A stretch of 64,000 nt of DNA from Macrocystis pyrifera (lineage: Eukaryota; Sar; Phaeophyceae; Laminariales; Laminariaceae), in contig JASSKH010000029.1 in assembly GCA_031763025.1 (NCBI GenBank), forward strand, positions 8,069,121 through 8,133,120, in the 5' to 3' direction. Under the pieces are notes generated by a model. It ran no database searches. It was given only the letters and a program-made list of their open reading frames with translations, and was not told where the DNA came from. Below, piece by piece: positions 37,014 to 47,620 of the stretch (its first letter is position 1; the number at the start of each line of letters is the position of its first letter). Made by a program: the position numbers and the translations under genes.

Positions 37014-37374
37014 TGGCGATTCGACATCGCCGGTGATGATCCTCCAGTACTTGGATGCTGAAACCACGCTCGCGGCGGCCGCTGGCCCAGAGGACTTCGA
37101 TGACGACGAGGAGGACGACTTGCCCGCTGTGAAACGTTCGCGATGCGCGAAGCCGCGCCGAAACTACAGAGAATCAACATGGATGCAAATGTTACAGGCC
37201 ACAGCTTTCAGCTCTCGGACGCCTTGTCAGACGAAGCCGCGATATTTCGCAGGCGATTCCGCATCCCCTCTCCCTTCTCCGAGGAGTTGGTGGAGGTTGT
37301 GAGGGAGCAAGGGTGGTTTCCTTCTCCGGAATTTGATGTTGCCGGCCGGCGCTGCATCCCCCTCGAGCTGAAGG
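36910..37374 (+). pseudogene. PIF/Harbinger transposase N-terminal fragment with Ser-rich leader
   Basis: ATG 36910 opens a Ser/Gly-rich leader (AGC microsatellite), an acidic patch (DFDDDEEDDLPAVKRSR) and RRNYRESTWMQML. After a frame change near 37200, SDEAAIFRRRFRIPSPFSEE and VVREQGWFPSPEF follow, then GRRCIPLELK before a donor-like GTGCGT at 37375. FRRRFRIPxxxF...V and the closing IPLELK fit the segment preceding the DDE domain in Harbinger transposases of algae and oomycetes (family knowledge from memory). No DDE exon follows, so it is truncated as well as frameshifted. Confidence 0.6.
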
Positions 37375-38639
37375 TGCGTGGGATACGCTCACCGCGTGTA
37401 CTTCCGCAGCGTTTTGTTTTGTCCGTTTTGTTCCCCAATAAACGACTTGAACAATGTACAGATGGATATGTACCACAGCAGTACGTATGTACTCGTACAC
37501 ATATCCTTGGCCCTCTGTTCACGAAAACAACTGCTGCCCCTGTACGAGTATACTCCGCCGCACATGATTCAAGTACACGCGTATATAGCAGGACTGCTGT
37601 ACTGCAGCAGCACTGTAGTTGTCGCTGTTATTGTACATGCATTAGTAGTAGGTACATGTTGTGATATGAGTAGAGCACTCATGGGCAATAGATATAGATA
37701 ATACGTTGCAGTCTTGTAGTCTCACGAATACGAGAATAATCCAAAGAATGGATTAACCCGGCGGATATTCCGTTAGTTGAGAGTAACGTTCTCTTAGGAA
37801 TGTTCCCTAGGGCGGAAAACCCCTTAGATGAGAGTAATGTTCCTTAACGCAGATAGGATCACGAAGTGAGATATTCTTATATTAGCAGAAGAACGGTTGG
37901 TAGCCATAGGAAAGTTCTGTAGGCGTACATCAGATAAGAGGAATTTAGGAGAGCTTGTGGCGTGGGGTGGGACGAGTATATCTGGGCGTCGAGTCCCGCC
38001 CCCCTACCTCTCACTTCTCTACCAGAGCACCTCCTCAGCTCTCGCCATCAGTAAGAAGATCTAAATCAAAAGAAGCGAAGCACTGCTTTCCAGCTGCCAG
38101 AACAACCTGCGTCCCTTACCACTACCCTAGAGTGGTCTCCGCATCACAATGTACAGCAGTGCATCCAGGACACCTATCAGTAGGATGAACAACCAGCGAG
38201 GGCAGCTGGGGTCTGCATTTCGTCGGGTAGAAAAGGGGAGTTTAATGTTATGATGACAAGAACAAGAAGAACCGCCAGTCTGCATGGGAGCAAAACGAGC
38301 ATCATTATTAGCACTGCTGCAATCTCCTGTTGCAGCGCCGATGCCCTGTGCACCCCCCTACAGCGGGCATAGCTCGTATAAAGATAAGGTAACCGTGGTG
38401 TGCAACATCGGGCAATAGTAACTGGGGCGAAGTTGCAAGCCATGATCGACACCGACAATCCCGCGAAATAATGTACTTGCAGGAAAGAGTACGAAGTCGC
38501 ATGGAAACGTGCAGGTTGACGCCAGAATATCTGGTTGAAATTTCATTGATCGTTGTCATCGTTTCTACTTGTATTAGCGCGCACATGACAACCAAATCAC
38601 TACGAGCACACCAAAAATTCTCACCCGTTTGTTCCCTGT
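37375..38639. other. Interval without a supported gene
   Basis: TACTGCTGTA/TACGTAC-type motifs are dense at 37450-37660. A short direct repeat (TTAGTTGAGAGTAACGTTC and TTAGATGAGAGTAATGTTC, about 55 bases apart) lies near 37780-37835. I see no gene. Confidence 0.4.
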
Positions 38640-39245
38640 CGCTCGTGAACTGGCATATATCCGTGTGCCAAGAAAAAGGCACAAACAGTACTACAAAAAC
38701 CAATATAACCACCATCTACGATACGACACCCCACTCCGTGAGCGTTTTTTGTCAGCCTGTGCCAGAAAACAAACAAAAAAAGCTATGAATAAACTCAACA
38801 CCTCGACTGCATTTATAACATTGGCGGATGTGTGGATGTCCGCCTACAAAACAAAAACAGAACAGTGTGTTTGTACAATCACTAAACTCTACACCCCGGC
38901 CCGTGAGCGTTTTTCTATCCTGCACCTCGAAAAATAACTAACAAAACGTTATCAATAAACTCGATAACTCAACTGCATTTCTAACATTGGCGGATGTGTG
39001 GATGTCCGCCTACAAAACAAAACAAAAAAGTGTGTTTGTACAATCACTGAACTCCACACCCCGGCCCGTGAGCGTTTTTCATCCTGCACCCGGAAAAAAC
39101 GAAAGCAACTTCTACGAGTAAACTAGGCACCCCAGCTGCATCGTCATCATTGGCGGATGTGTGTATGTACGCCTACAAAAAAATAAAGTACACATGTACA
39201 ACCACTAAACTCTACATCCCGGCGAGTGAACGTTTTTTCATCCTG
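38640..39245 (+). repeat. Left subterminal array: about 4 units of ~160 bp with hairpins
   Basis: The phrase GTGAGCGTTTTT (GTGAACGTTTTTT in the last unit) recurs at about 38738, 38902, 39066 and 39226. Each is followed by TCCTGCACC-like sequence and a poly-A-rich segment. Between these phrases, three units carry GGCGGATGTGTGGATGTCCG and CC (near 38823, 38989 and 39152), which can form a stem of GGCGGA with TCCGCC. The array is the inverse of the one at 41.3-42.4 kb. Confidence 0.85.
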
Positions 39246-39332
39246 CGAAGGAGTGCGTGATCGACGGCAGTTGCTTCAACCTGGACTAAATTGCTCTCGA
39301 GCCTCCTTGATATCCGGGGAATCCGGGTAGTT

Positions 39333-40978
39333 TTAGTCTCGTCGTATGCGCAACGTCGGAATACGCTGGGCGCTTCCCGAGTTGGAAGCGGGGTTGTCGA
39401 TCGAGAACGGTGACTCAGATGCCACCGGCTGATAACGGGGAGCAGTCGTCGCCGCTGCAGGGGCACCGAGGGGAGGCGGTGGCGTCCACCCGGGGCCAAC
39501 CTGACTCCCTCCGCTGAACGGCGGATTTTGCGCAGGTACCGTCGCCTCGGCCATGCGCTCCCACGACGCTGTGGCCGCAGTCGCCGGAGCCGCGCCGGCA
39601 GGGGCTGGCGTCGGTGCCACCCCGGAGGCAGCTGACCCCCTCCCCGCAGCAACGCCTGGTGTTGAACGGGTACCACCGACGAAGCCGCGCGCTCCCCCGG
39701 GGTAAGATTCCTTGTTATTCCTGCCGGGGCGGCGGGGACTGGACACGGACTCCATCCCGGGGGCAGTTGACCCTCTCCCCTCAACGATGGGTGTTGCGCG
39801 GGATGCAGATGACCCCCAAACCCTGACGGTGGAGAATGCCCTGGAACCGTCGGCCATCCCCTCCCCCGACGTCGTCGCAGTTATCACCGGTGCGCGGTCG
39901 GCGACGACAGGCGACGGTGCCCTCCCGGGAGACAGCTGACCCCCAACTCTAGACGGCGAAGAATGCCCTGAACCGCCGACCCAGTCACGCATGACGACGA
40001 CGTTGTGGCAGTAGCCATCTGACTGGTGTCATCTGCGAGCTGGGCGATTGGTGCGTTTACACTTCCGATCAGGGGAGGCCTCGCAGTCAGAAGTGTAGGA
40101 CCTGGCGTCGCCGCTGTCGTTGGGTCTGTGTTCGCCGAAAGGTCCGCGTCGTCGCTTTCGACGAAGGGGCCAGGTACCTCGTAAAGATCCACGTCTGTTT
40201 TGAGGGCCTCCTTCAGCTTGACGTAGACCTCCGCTCGTTCTTCTTCGTCGTTGTGGTCGGTCGCGAGTGCCAATTGCGCCTTGAGGTGCTCGATCTTGCG
40301 ATCATGGGCCTTTTCTCGTTGGGTGTTACCGTACTGAATCGAGCGGACGAGGTCGCTGTGTGCTGTCCGTCTCGCCTTCCTCTTGAGGAACTCTCGCCAT
40401 TCCCTCAATGTCATCGGCATCGCTTCCCTCTGTGTTTCGGCCACCTTTCGCTTTCTATCGCCGCCATCCTCAATCTTTACCGTCGCCTGCTGAGCCTTCT
40501 TGATGTCGCGCCTGCTCAGCTTGACGTTGGCCAGTGCGAGCAGTTTCATGCACCCCGAGTTTTCGACGCCTGGAACAGGTGACTCCAATCCACTCGTGGC
40601 CTCCACCGTTTGCGGTGACCCGGCGACAGGCGACGTCTTGCGAGTAGGGCCGTTCGACGGTGAGAGGGACAAGTCGGCGGCGTTCTGATGGCTAAGCGGC
40701 TCAAACAAGGCGAAGGTCAACAAAATCACACGCATCTAATGCGGCGGCGCTTCTTCTTCGGTGTCTGGGGAACTTCCGCCAACTCCGCTGGATTGCTCCG
40801 CCCTCTCCCCTTTGCCCCCGGTAGCGGCACCCTGTTCACCTGTCGCCCCACCACCCCAGGCAGGAGAACCCTTCCCACTTGTTGCTCCATCGCCTCCGGC
40901 AGGAGAACCTTGTCGATCGGGTGTTTGTGCTGAAAGAGAAGCCGTCTTCCTCTTGCTTTCGCTGGGCTCCCTCCACAT
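39333..40978 (-). CDS. Unknown internal gene of the composite element, disrupted or spliced
   Basis: ATG 40978 opens MWREPSESKRKTASLSAQTP, a Gly/Ala-rich stretch and SSPDTEEEAPPH, then TAG at 40736-40738. The same frame resumes at once, and an acceptor-like CTTAG near 40697 allows an intron. The second part has LSRRDIKKAQQATVKIEDGG, then MPMTLREWREFLKRKARRT and a probable coiled coil (HDRKIEHLKAQLALATDHND, ERAEVYVKLKEALK). Near 39990 the coding potential moves to another frame with a Pro/Ser/Gly-rich tail ending RIPTLRIRRD at 39333. The basic segment plus coiled coil suggests a DNA-binding or structural protein. I do not recognise it. Confidence 0.45.
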
Positions 40979-41339
40979 CTAGTTGTTGAGGTTGTTCATA
41001 AAGTCTGAGACTGGTGTTCCTGATCTTCGCTGCTGCTGGGGCGCGTTCCTGTGGATATATCGACATGGAATGTCGTAGGGTTAGTTTTTTTACAGCGTGT
41101 TGACTTTGTTTGACGAACTTGCTGGGTGATGGAAAGCAGTAGAAACTACCTACTCCGGTGTTGAGGCCGACCGCTGAGGATTCATGCCTTGAACAAAAAA
41201 CTGCAACAAATCTTATATATACTTGGCAGATTGTCAGGGCCGTTCCTAAGGACAAAAACAAAACACGATTCATGGGATTTTTGTCTTGAACCGTCACTGT
41301 TTGTCGTGACTCATGACGGAACAAAATCACGACTGCTGA

Positions 41340-42370
41340 CGCCAACTTGTTTTAGATTCTGTCTATTTCTGTTAGCGAACATGCACACATGTCGCCGGTG
41401 AAAAGATGATGACGATGCAGTTGAGGTGTCGAGTTCATTGATTGCGGTTTTTAAGTTTTTCGCGGGTGCAGGATAAAAAAACGATCATGGGTTGGGGTGT
41501 AGAGTTTAGTGGTTGTACAAGCGCATTTTTTTTTGTAGGCGGACATACACACGCCCGCCAATGGTAACAATGCAGTTGGGGTGCCTGGTTTATTTGTAGT
41601 GGTAGCTGTCGTTTTTTTCCGGGTGCAGGATACAAACACGCTCACGGGTCGGTGTGTAGAGTGTAGGGGTTATACAAATGCACTTGTTTGTATTTTTTTG
41701 TAGGCGGACACACACATCCGCCAATGATAACGGTGCAGTTGGGGCGCCTAGTTTATTCGTAGTGGTTGCTATCTTTTTTTTTTGGGTGCGGGATAAAATA
41801 ACGCTCACGGGCCGGGGTATAGAGTTTAGTGGTTGTACAAACGCACTGTTTGTTTTTGTAGGCGGACATACACACATCCGCTATTGGCAACGATGCAGTT
41901 GGGGTGCCTGGTTTATTCGTAGTGGTTGCTGTCGTTTATTTCCGGTGCAGGATACAAAAACGCTCACTGGTCGGTGTGTAGAATGTAGTTGTTATACAAA
42001 GGCACTTGGTTTTTTTTTGTAGGCGGACATACACACATCCGCCAACGATAACGATGCAGTTGGGGCGCCTACTTATTCGTAGTGGTTGCTGTCTTTTTGT
42101 TCCGGGTGCAGGATACAAAAACGTTCACGGTCCGGCGTGTGGAGTTGAGTGGTTGTACAAATGCACTTGTTTTTTTTTTCGTAGGCGGAAATACAGACAT
42201 CCGTCAGTGATAACGCTGCGGTAGGGGTGCCTAGTTTATTCGTCGTGGTTGCTGTCGCTTTTTTTTGTCGGGTGCAGGATAAAAGGCGCTCACGGGCCGT
42301 GGTGCGGAGTTTAGTTTTTTACACTACTGTTCGTTGTTTTGTCTATTCTTGCACGCGAACATGCACACAC
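41340..42370 (-). repeat. Right subterminal array: 6-8 units of ~160 bp with hairpins
   Basis: ACGCTCACGGG-like phrases recur at about 41475, 41637, 41797, 41957, 42117 and 42283. Each is preceded by GGGTGCAGGATA and followed by TAGAGTTTAGTGGTTGTACA. GGCGGACATACACACATCCG then CC recurs near 41538, 41703, 41861, 42022 and 42185. Diverged outer forms (GCGAACATGCACACATGTCG) lie near 41380 and 42350. Spacing is nearly constant at 160-166 bases. Confidence 0.85.
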
Positions 42371-43082
42371 GTCATATAAACCAAACTACCTACAACCTCT
42401 GTGTCACACGAGGAGAACGTGTGCAACTCACTTATAGAGGAACGTCACCATATCCCTGCGGCAGACCCTCCCCGCCTCCTCGTATCTCGTCCACGCTTTC
42501 GACCCGTTGGTGAAGTAGCCGTTGCTTGTATTCGTGGGACGCGAGGAAGCAGCGTTGTTCGTCACCCACTGATTTGCACAAGCGATGCTCGAAGTGCGCG
42601 CATACACACTCGGCGAGGGATTCCTCTACTGCGGTAATACGTACCACTTTGCCCCGAATATAAGAACCATTTTGTCCCGAAATATAATAAATATGTACAT
42701 GGAATATTAGTATACCAATCGTGGTTGTATTTAAGGACAGAGTGGTATCAAATAGTATGGAGGGGGCCGTGGCCAACCTACCGCTTGCGAAAATCCTTAC
42801 CTGGCCCAGATCGTATAACACAGACGCGATATCAGCAGGTAGACACGCCCTCACAGCAATGACGCTTCTACTGCGGCAGTGAGCTGCAGCTCCTGTGGGG
42901 TCTACAGCAGTATACGTCCACGCTGCGGCCGCTGTTGACATGCGCTTCTGCTGCTGCTGCTACTGCTGCTGCTGCTACGTACATAGCGTTGCTGCCGCTG
43001 CAGCTGCTGTGGGTTTTACAGCAGTATATGTCCACAATACACCTGCTGTTCTGCTTCTGCTGCTGTGTTGCTGCTGCTATTG
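42371..43082. other. Interval with CTG microsatellites
   Basis: CTGCTGCTG and GCTGCCGCTGC runs lie at 42940-43130 around two copies of TACAGCAGTATA(C/T)GTCCAC (near 42904 and 43018). The minus frame at 42432-42941 shows no domain. No gene is supported. Confidence 0.45.
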
Positions 43083-43652
43083 CTACCTCGCCTGCCGCTG
43101 CTGCCGCTGCCGCTGCAGCTGCAGTTTATACTGCTCCTGACGTGATAACCTAAACGGGCGTAACTCGCCTGAGATAGTGGTCTTTCCTAGCATCTGCTTC
43201 GTCAGCCAGCCTGGAAGGTTCGTCATCTCTCCCTCCTCACGTAGCCAGGCGTGTGCGTGCCTCGTCACGAAATCCCTGTACGAGGCCGCCGCCTCGCGGT
43301 GTCTGTTGGCGGTGCTGAACTCTTTCCCGCATCGCTTGATGCCGAGGACAGCGTGATAGAGAAACACGTTGTGAATAATCTTCAGCGTTAGGGAGTCGGG
43401 TGTTGGTTTCGAGGCAAGACCACCCTTGAGCCTTTTCAGACCCCATTCTGCGTACTGGTTACTCTCGAGTTTGAGCAGGCTCATGGCTGGCGTCGTCCAC
43501 GAAGTCTCTCTGTCTGCTGTTGAGCCGGTCAGGGAGCGCACGTGCTTGTGTACCTGATTCAAATTCAAACGCTGCAAAAAACCCACCAATACTATATAAA
43601 ACCAGTTTCGACGATCAGACGCCATACTAGATGGTTCTTGGTTTTCATCCAC
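43083..43652 (-). CDS. Uncharacterised protein with Gln/Arg-rich tail
   Basis: The frame gives 189 residues from MDENQEPSSMASDRRNWFY; a second ATG starts at MASDRR. The body has evenly distributed composition, for example SLLKLESNQYAEWGLKRLKG, LTLKIIHNVFLYHAVLGIKR and AASYRDFVTRHAHAWLREEG. The last ~20 residues (QLQRQRQQRQAR) are encoded by the adjacent CTG/CCG microsatellite, so the true stop may have been displaced by repeat growth. It ends about 80 bases before the left direct repeat of the retrotransposon. I recognise no family; an element-encoded protein is possible. Confidence 0.45.
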   Translation of the reverse strand: MDENQEPSSMASDRRNWFYIVLVGFLQRLNLNQVHKHVRSLTGSTADRETSWTTPAMSLLKLESNQYAEWGLKRLKGGLASKPTPDSLTLKIIHNVFLYHAVLGIKRCGKEFSTANRHREAAASYRDFVTRHAHAWLREEGEMTNLPGWLTKQMLGKTTISGELRPFRLSRQEQYKLQLQRQRQQRQAR

Positions 43653-43735
43653 ATATTTCTGGAGCCTCAGAACTAGAAAAATAATCTCCAGAAATAACGT
43701 CTAAAAACATTCTCATAATAGTTGGCATAATAGAT

Positions 43736-43909
43736 GCGGAGTATTATCGAGGTACGAGAAAATATGTGTTTTGTATGTACGGGAGAAGTTGACCAATTAG
43801 ATCAACACTCATTGTACCCGTATAGTCCAAAAGTGCACCTGAGACCAGATCTGCTGTAGCAGTTGAATCGCGAGCGAGAGGACGCAGCAACGCAGGGTCG
43901 TCAAGACAG
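43736..43909 (+). repeat. Left direct repeat of the DIRS-like element
   Basis: It begins GCGGAGTATTATCGAGGTAC and ends GGTCGTCAAGACAG. It matches 48774-48950 in the same orientation over its whole length, with about a dozen substitutions and a three-base indel after ATCAACAC. The divergence indicates an old insertion if the repeats were once identical. Confidence 0.9.
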
Positions 43910-43916
43910 ATCCAGG

Positions 43917-45199
43917 CGCGGCCGCTGCTGAGGCCCCAGCGGCCGTTCCCCGGAGCACGGCGTCTCACTCTGGGGGATCGGCGGCCGATGTACGCCCTAC
44001 TGGCGCTGAGTCGGAATTCGTACGCTTCGTCGACTTGGTGCAGTGGCTGGGGCAAGTCGAAAGCCAATTTGGGCTCTTTCGCGACGAGATTCAGGCAGTC
44101 TCGTTGAAAACCGACGCTTCCATCGAGGGGATCCAACACTCCGTGTCAACTTGCACGGCGCAGTGCGCCCATTTGGACACCGTTCTCCAGCAGCTCGTGG
44201 CGAACCAGGCCGCTCAAGGGGACGCGTCCCGCGACAGCCGTGACGCGCGGGAGCGGCTGCTGCAGAAGTCCCAGCTTGTGGACGAGGCTGCCCTCTGGAG
44301 AAAGTCGGGTCCCCAACGGCACTGGATTCTCCGGGGCCGTATCCCCCATATTCTCGGTGATTCTCCGGCCGACAATCAAGCCTTCATGTGCTAGTCGGTG
44401 AATGTAACGGCACGGGTGGCCGCCCAGCTCCGCTCAGTGAGCGACTTCGACGTTACTCAGTTCGGTCCCCGTACGGACGGGGCCCCCCGACGGCTGCCTA
44501 ATGGTCGCCGACCTCCTCGAGCTCGTGCGGTCGGCGCTCATCGGGGTGCTGTCCGTTGGGCAGTCGCCGTCGGCAGACGCTGATCGGCCGTGCCTGGAGC
44601 GGCTGGCCCTTCTCAGCGCTGCCTTCACGTCGGCGTCCGCCGACCTTCGTACTCACACGCTGTGCAATTACGCAAGCCTCTCGAGGCAAGGAAATCACGA
44701 TCTTCGGCTATGGATCAACGAGCTCATGCGTTTCGCCTTGTCAAGCCAACCACCTGTGGTGCCTCCCCCTCCGGACACGATGTTTGCAGTGCCCCCGCTA
44801 CCAGCCTTCGGCCGGACATCCGCGTTTTGCCAGGGCGGGGAGGAACTCCTGGAGATTGTCGAGGAAACATCTCGGGGCCGCTTCGCGGGGGAAGGACATT
44901 CTAAACGTAAGGCCGCGGCTGCGCCTGCTTCCCCGGGCACCGGGCACGTCAGGAAGAAGAGTTCTCAGCCACGTAATAGTTTTGCCGCAACGGGGAGGTG
45001 CAAATGGTGCGATTGTATCTTCGTGTATGAAGCTCCCCCCTCGGATTCGTCGTCTCCCGCCGCTCTCAGCGCTAGAGGTGGCGGCATCTCGGCCTCGGCC
45101 GGGGCCGGGTTACGCGCTTCGGCCCTGCGCGCGGCCAACGCTCCTAGGGCTGCGGATGGCGGGGGGGCATCTAGGGGCGGTGGTTCCAGCTCCGGATGA
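43917..45199 (+). pseudogene. Gag-like frames of the DIRS-like element
   Basis: A frame open from just inside the left repeat runs through VRFVDLVQWLGQVESQFGLF and CTAQCAHLDTVLQQLVANQ to a stop at 44394. A second frame (44501-45199) has MVADLLELVRSALIGVLSVG, HDLRLWINELMRFALSSQPP and a basic, Ser-rich region with CKWCDCIF. Position before RT and helical, basic composition fit a gag role; sequence alone does not prove it. The two parts are in different frames, with about 100 bases between them, so the ORF is broken. Confidence 0.55.
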
Positions 45200-45355
45200 G
45201 GACACGGGCCCTCCCTTTCGGTCGGGCCAACATCATCTGGGGGTACTTCCGCCTCCCATACCGCCGGCGGGGCGGTTGCGCCGCCCACGGCACGCGGCGG
45301 GGCGACGGAGCCGGCGGCTAAGCCCGGTGCCGGGAGGGGGCTGCGGGGGCGTGCG

Positions 45356-46738
45356 TTGGGTGCTGTAGCTGGTGACGGCGGCGTTGGGCGGGAGCGCGTC
45401 GTCGTGTCTCCGGGTTCCGTCTCCTTCGGGGACAGAGGTAGTTTGGGGGTGTGTGCGCCGTTTTTGCCTAGTGATCTATCGTGTACCGTGCATCGGCGTG
45501 TTGAGGTTGAGTCGTGGCTTTCCGCGAAGGCCAGCGTAGCACAGTCCTTGTCGAGGGTAGATTATGCGATCCTCGATCAGATCGCTGGCGTAGGTACTTT
45601 TCGTTTGCGTCGGTGTCAGGGTAACATTGCATCTTTTGTGGCCGCCGTTGGGCCGTCTCATCTTGCTCCGCATATATGCCCGGATACCGTTCGGGACCAT
45701 CAAGCAGTTCCCGGCGATTACTCCGCTGCTCCGCGTGCTGTCTCCGGGCTCGCCAGTTTGCGTTGCTCGTGGGGGGCATTTAATTACTGAGCTTGAGTAC
45801 GGTAATCACCCTAGCGCTCTCCCTGGCTTTTGGGTGTGCCCTGGTGATTGATTTGGGTTATACGGCTGAGATTCGGGGGCTGCGCGTTTCACCCTTGGCT
45901 GTCGTTCTGAATCCCAAATTTCGTATCGTTCATGATCTCACCTTTGAGCGCGCGGGCGGTGGGACCAGCGTTAATTGCGACACATTTTTTTCTTCGGCCC
46001 CGAATTGCGAACTCGGCAGCGTGCTTCGCGATGTGCTTATGCGGTTATTCTTGCGTCAGGAACACGGTAGGAACGCTTGGATTGTTTTGTGTCATGTAGA
46101 CGTCAAAGACGCGTTTCGGCAGGTTCCGGTGGACCTTGCCGGGGCGCCCATCTTTGGGTATGTGGCCGGCGGTCACGTGGTTGTGGACTTGCGTTTGCAG
46201 TTCGGGTGGCGTAACAGCTATGGGTTCTGGGGTTTGGTTGCGTCAGCGCTCGAACATTCTTACACTCGTTCCACGTTCCAAAACGCAGGCGTGTCTCGAC
46301 AAGGGGCGGCCGCCGTCGCGCACATCGTCGTCGCCCCTCCGCGGGGCGGGCCGATCGTGCCGCTCCCGGGGGATTGTAAGCCCGTGCCTGGCGCGGGGGG
46401 TAATACAGGGAGCTGTTTTTTCGTACGATATTACGTCGACGACGGCATCCTCGTTGAGCTGCAATGGTGACCGGACGGCCGCCGCTGCCAGCGAGCGGTG
46501 CAGTCGCTCGCGTCGGACCACTTTTGCCTCCTGGGCGAACGTGGGGCATCTGATCCTTCCCTCTTGTCTAGCCGTAAACTCACTAATTAGGTCACCCGTT
46601 TGGAGGTCTTGGGTTGGATCATTGACAATGAGTCCCTCACGGTGACGCTTCCGCCGCATAAGCGAGGCAAACTCCGGGAGCTTTTCACGGCGTGGCCGGC
46701 GTCCCGGGCCTCCGCTTCTGCGAAGCAGGTGTCGCAGC
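45356..46738 (+). pseudogene. Reverse transcriptase domain of the DIRS-like element
   Basis: Coding starts in one frame (RRVEVESWLSAKASVAQSLS, to about 45700), moves to another (LLRVLSPGSPVCVARGGHLI) and then to the frame at 45793. There SPLAVVLNPKFRIVHDLTF, WIVLCHVDVKDAFRQVPVD (motif A, Asp), LQFGWRNSYGFWGLVASALE (motif B) and RYYVDDGILVE (motif C) follow in order. The frame continues past a TGA at 46468-46470 and a TAG near 46588 with SLASDHFCLLGERG, TRLEVLGWIIDNESLTVTLP and AKQVSQL, where a MITE interrupts it. Both stops are single-base changes away from sense codons, pointing to decay after insertion. Confidence 0.85.
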
Positions 46739-46847
46739 TATTGCAGGGGTCCATAGTTAGCGGGACCAAATTTTGTTAGTAAAAATAGGAAAATATATAG
46801 GTTTTTATGTACATCATAGGTCCTGTTAACTATGGACCCCCGTAATA
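46739..46847. mobile_element. MITE, family M1, inserted in the pol region
   Basis: TA at 46739-46740 and TA at 46846-46847 flank a 105-base insert with ends TTGCAGGGGTCCATAGTTAG and CTATGGACCCCCGTAA. Reading with one TA and without the insert, the pol frame passes directly from QVSQL to VGFLMHVLFAVRPG. The MITE is therefore younger than the retrotransposon. Confidence 0.9.
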
Positions 46848-47620
46848 GTCGGGTTTCTCATGCACGTATTGTTCGCCGTCCGTCCGGGGTCGTTCTCCGT
46901 GCAGCGCATGTTGGCCTCAGTGGGGATGCCGCGCATCACCGCCGGCGCTGACTATGCATGCCGTCCCGCCAACACTGGGCGGCGAGTCGTTCTCGGGCCC
47001 GAGTTCTACGGGGGCCTCGAGTTCTGGCGATGGTTCGTTGCTGAGGGGCTCGATGTGCGGGGGGGTAGCTTATCGGCTCCGTTGTACCACTTGCTTGAGC
47101 GCCCGGCCCGCCGTACTCTTTTTTGGGGTGCTTCCACAACGGTCGTCGGGGGTTTCTGCCTCGACACTGGCATTTACTGGCGTTATGAGCTTGATGCCGC
47201 CGAACAGTCTCGTTTTTGCGGCTCGAGTAAGGCCGTCGCTGGCGAGAACTATATTTCCATCAACGTCCTTGAACTGTTGGGAATGGTGGTGTCGGCGTGG
47301 GTCCTGGTGTCTCCGTGCGCTGAGCGCCCGTCCGCGACGGGCGACTGCGTGTTGTTGCGTGGGGACGATGAAGCCGCCGTGCAGTGGGTGCGGCGGTGTC
47401 GTAGGAGTAAGGATCCCCGATCTGGTGCGTTAATGCGCCTCCTCGGGGCGCTGGAATTGTCCTCGGGTTGGCATTTTGACGCGAAACACGTGCGGGGTGT
47501 TTTAATGTCGCCGCTGATGGTATCTCACGCTGGGATCTCGACCTTGTTCTCCGTAACCCACACTGCGTGCGCCCTGATGTTCCGTGGCAAGCCCAGGACT
47601 TGGGGGAGGCCCGGACGTCT
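46848..47620 (+). pseudogene. RNase H domain of the DIRS-like element
   Basis: The frame runs VGFLMHVLFAVRPGSFSVQR and GPEFYGGLEFWRWFVAEG, then LFWGASTTVVGGFCLD, INVLELLGMVVSAWVL, LLRGDDEAAVQWVRRC and FDAKHVRGVLMSPLM. This is the usual order of RNase H motifs in DIRS elements. The expected first Asp (DAS) is Gly in WGAS, and the last Asp is absent, so the enzyme would be inactive as written. The Glu of NVLE and the Asp of RGDD remain. The frame itself stays open to 47678, but similarity shifts frame near 47620. Confidence 0.75.

Larger units (their letters stand above)
38640..42370 (-). mobile_element. Composite element bounded by inverted tandem arrays
   Basis: The arrays at each side have the same ~160-bp unit in opposite orientation and enclose about 2.1 kb with a minus-strand gene. 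This is the layout of a transposon whose ends are arrays of subterminal repeats, as in some DNA transposons with multiple transposase-binding sites. The element boundaries and any target duplication are not determined. No recognised transposase lies inside, so it may be non-autonomous or of an unfamiliar type. Confidence 0.5.
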
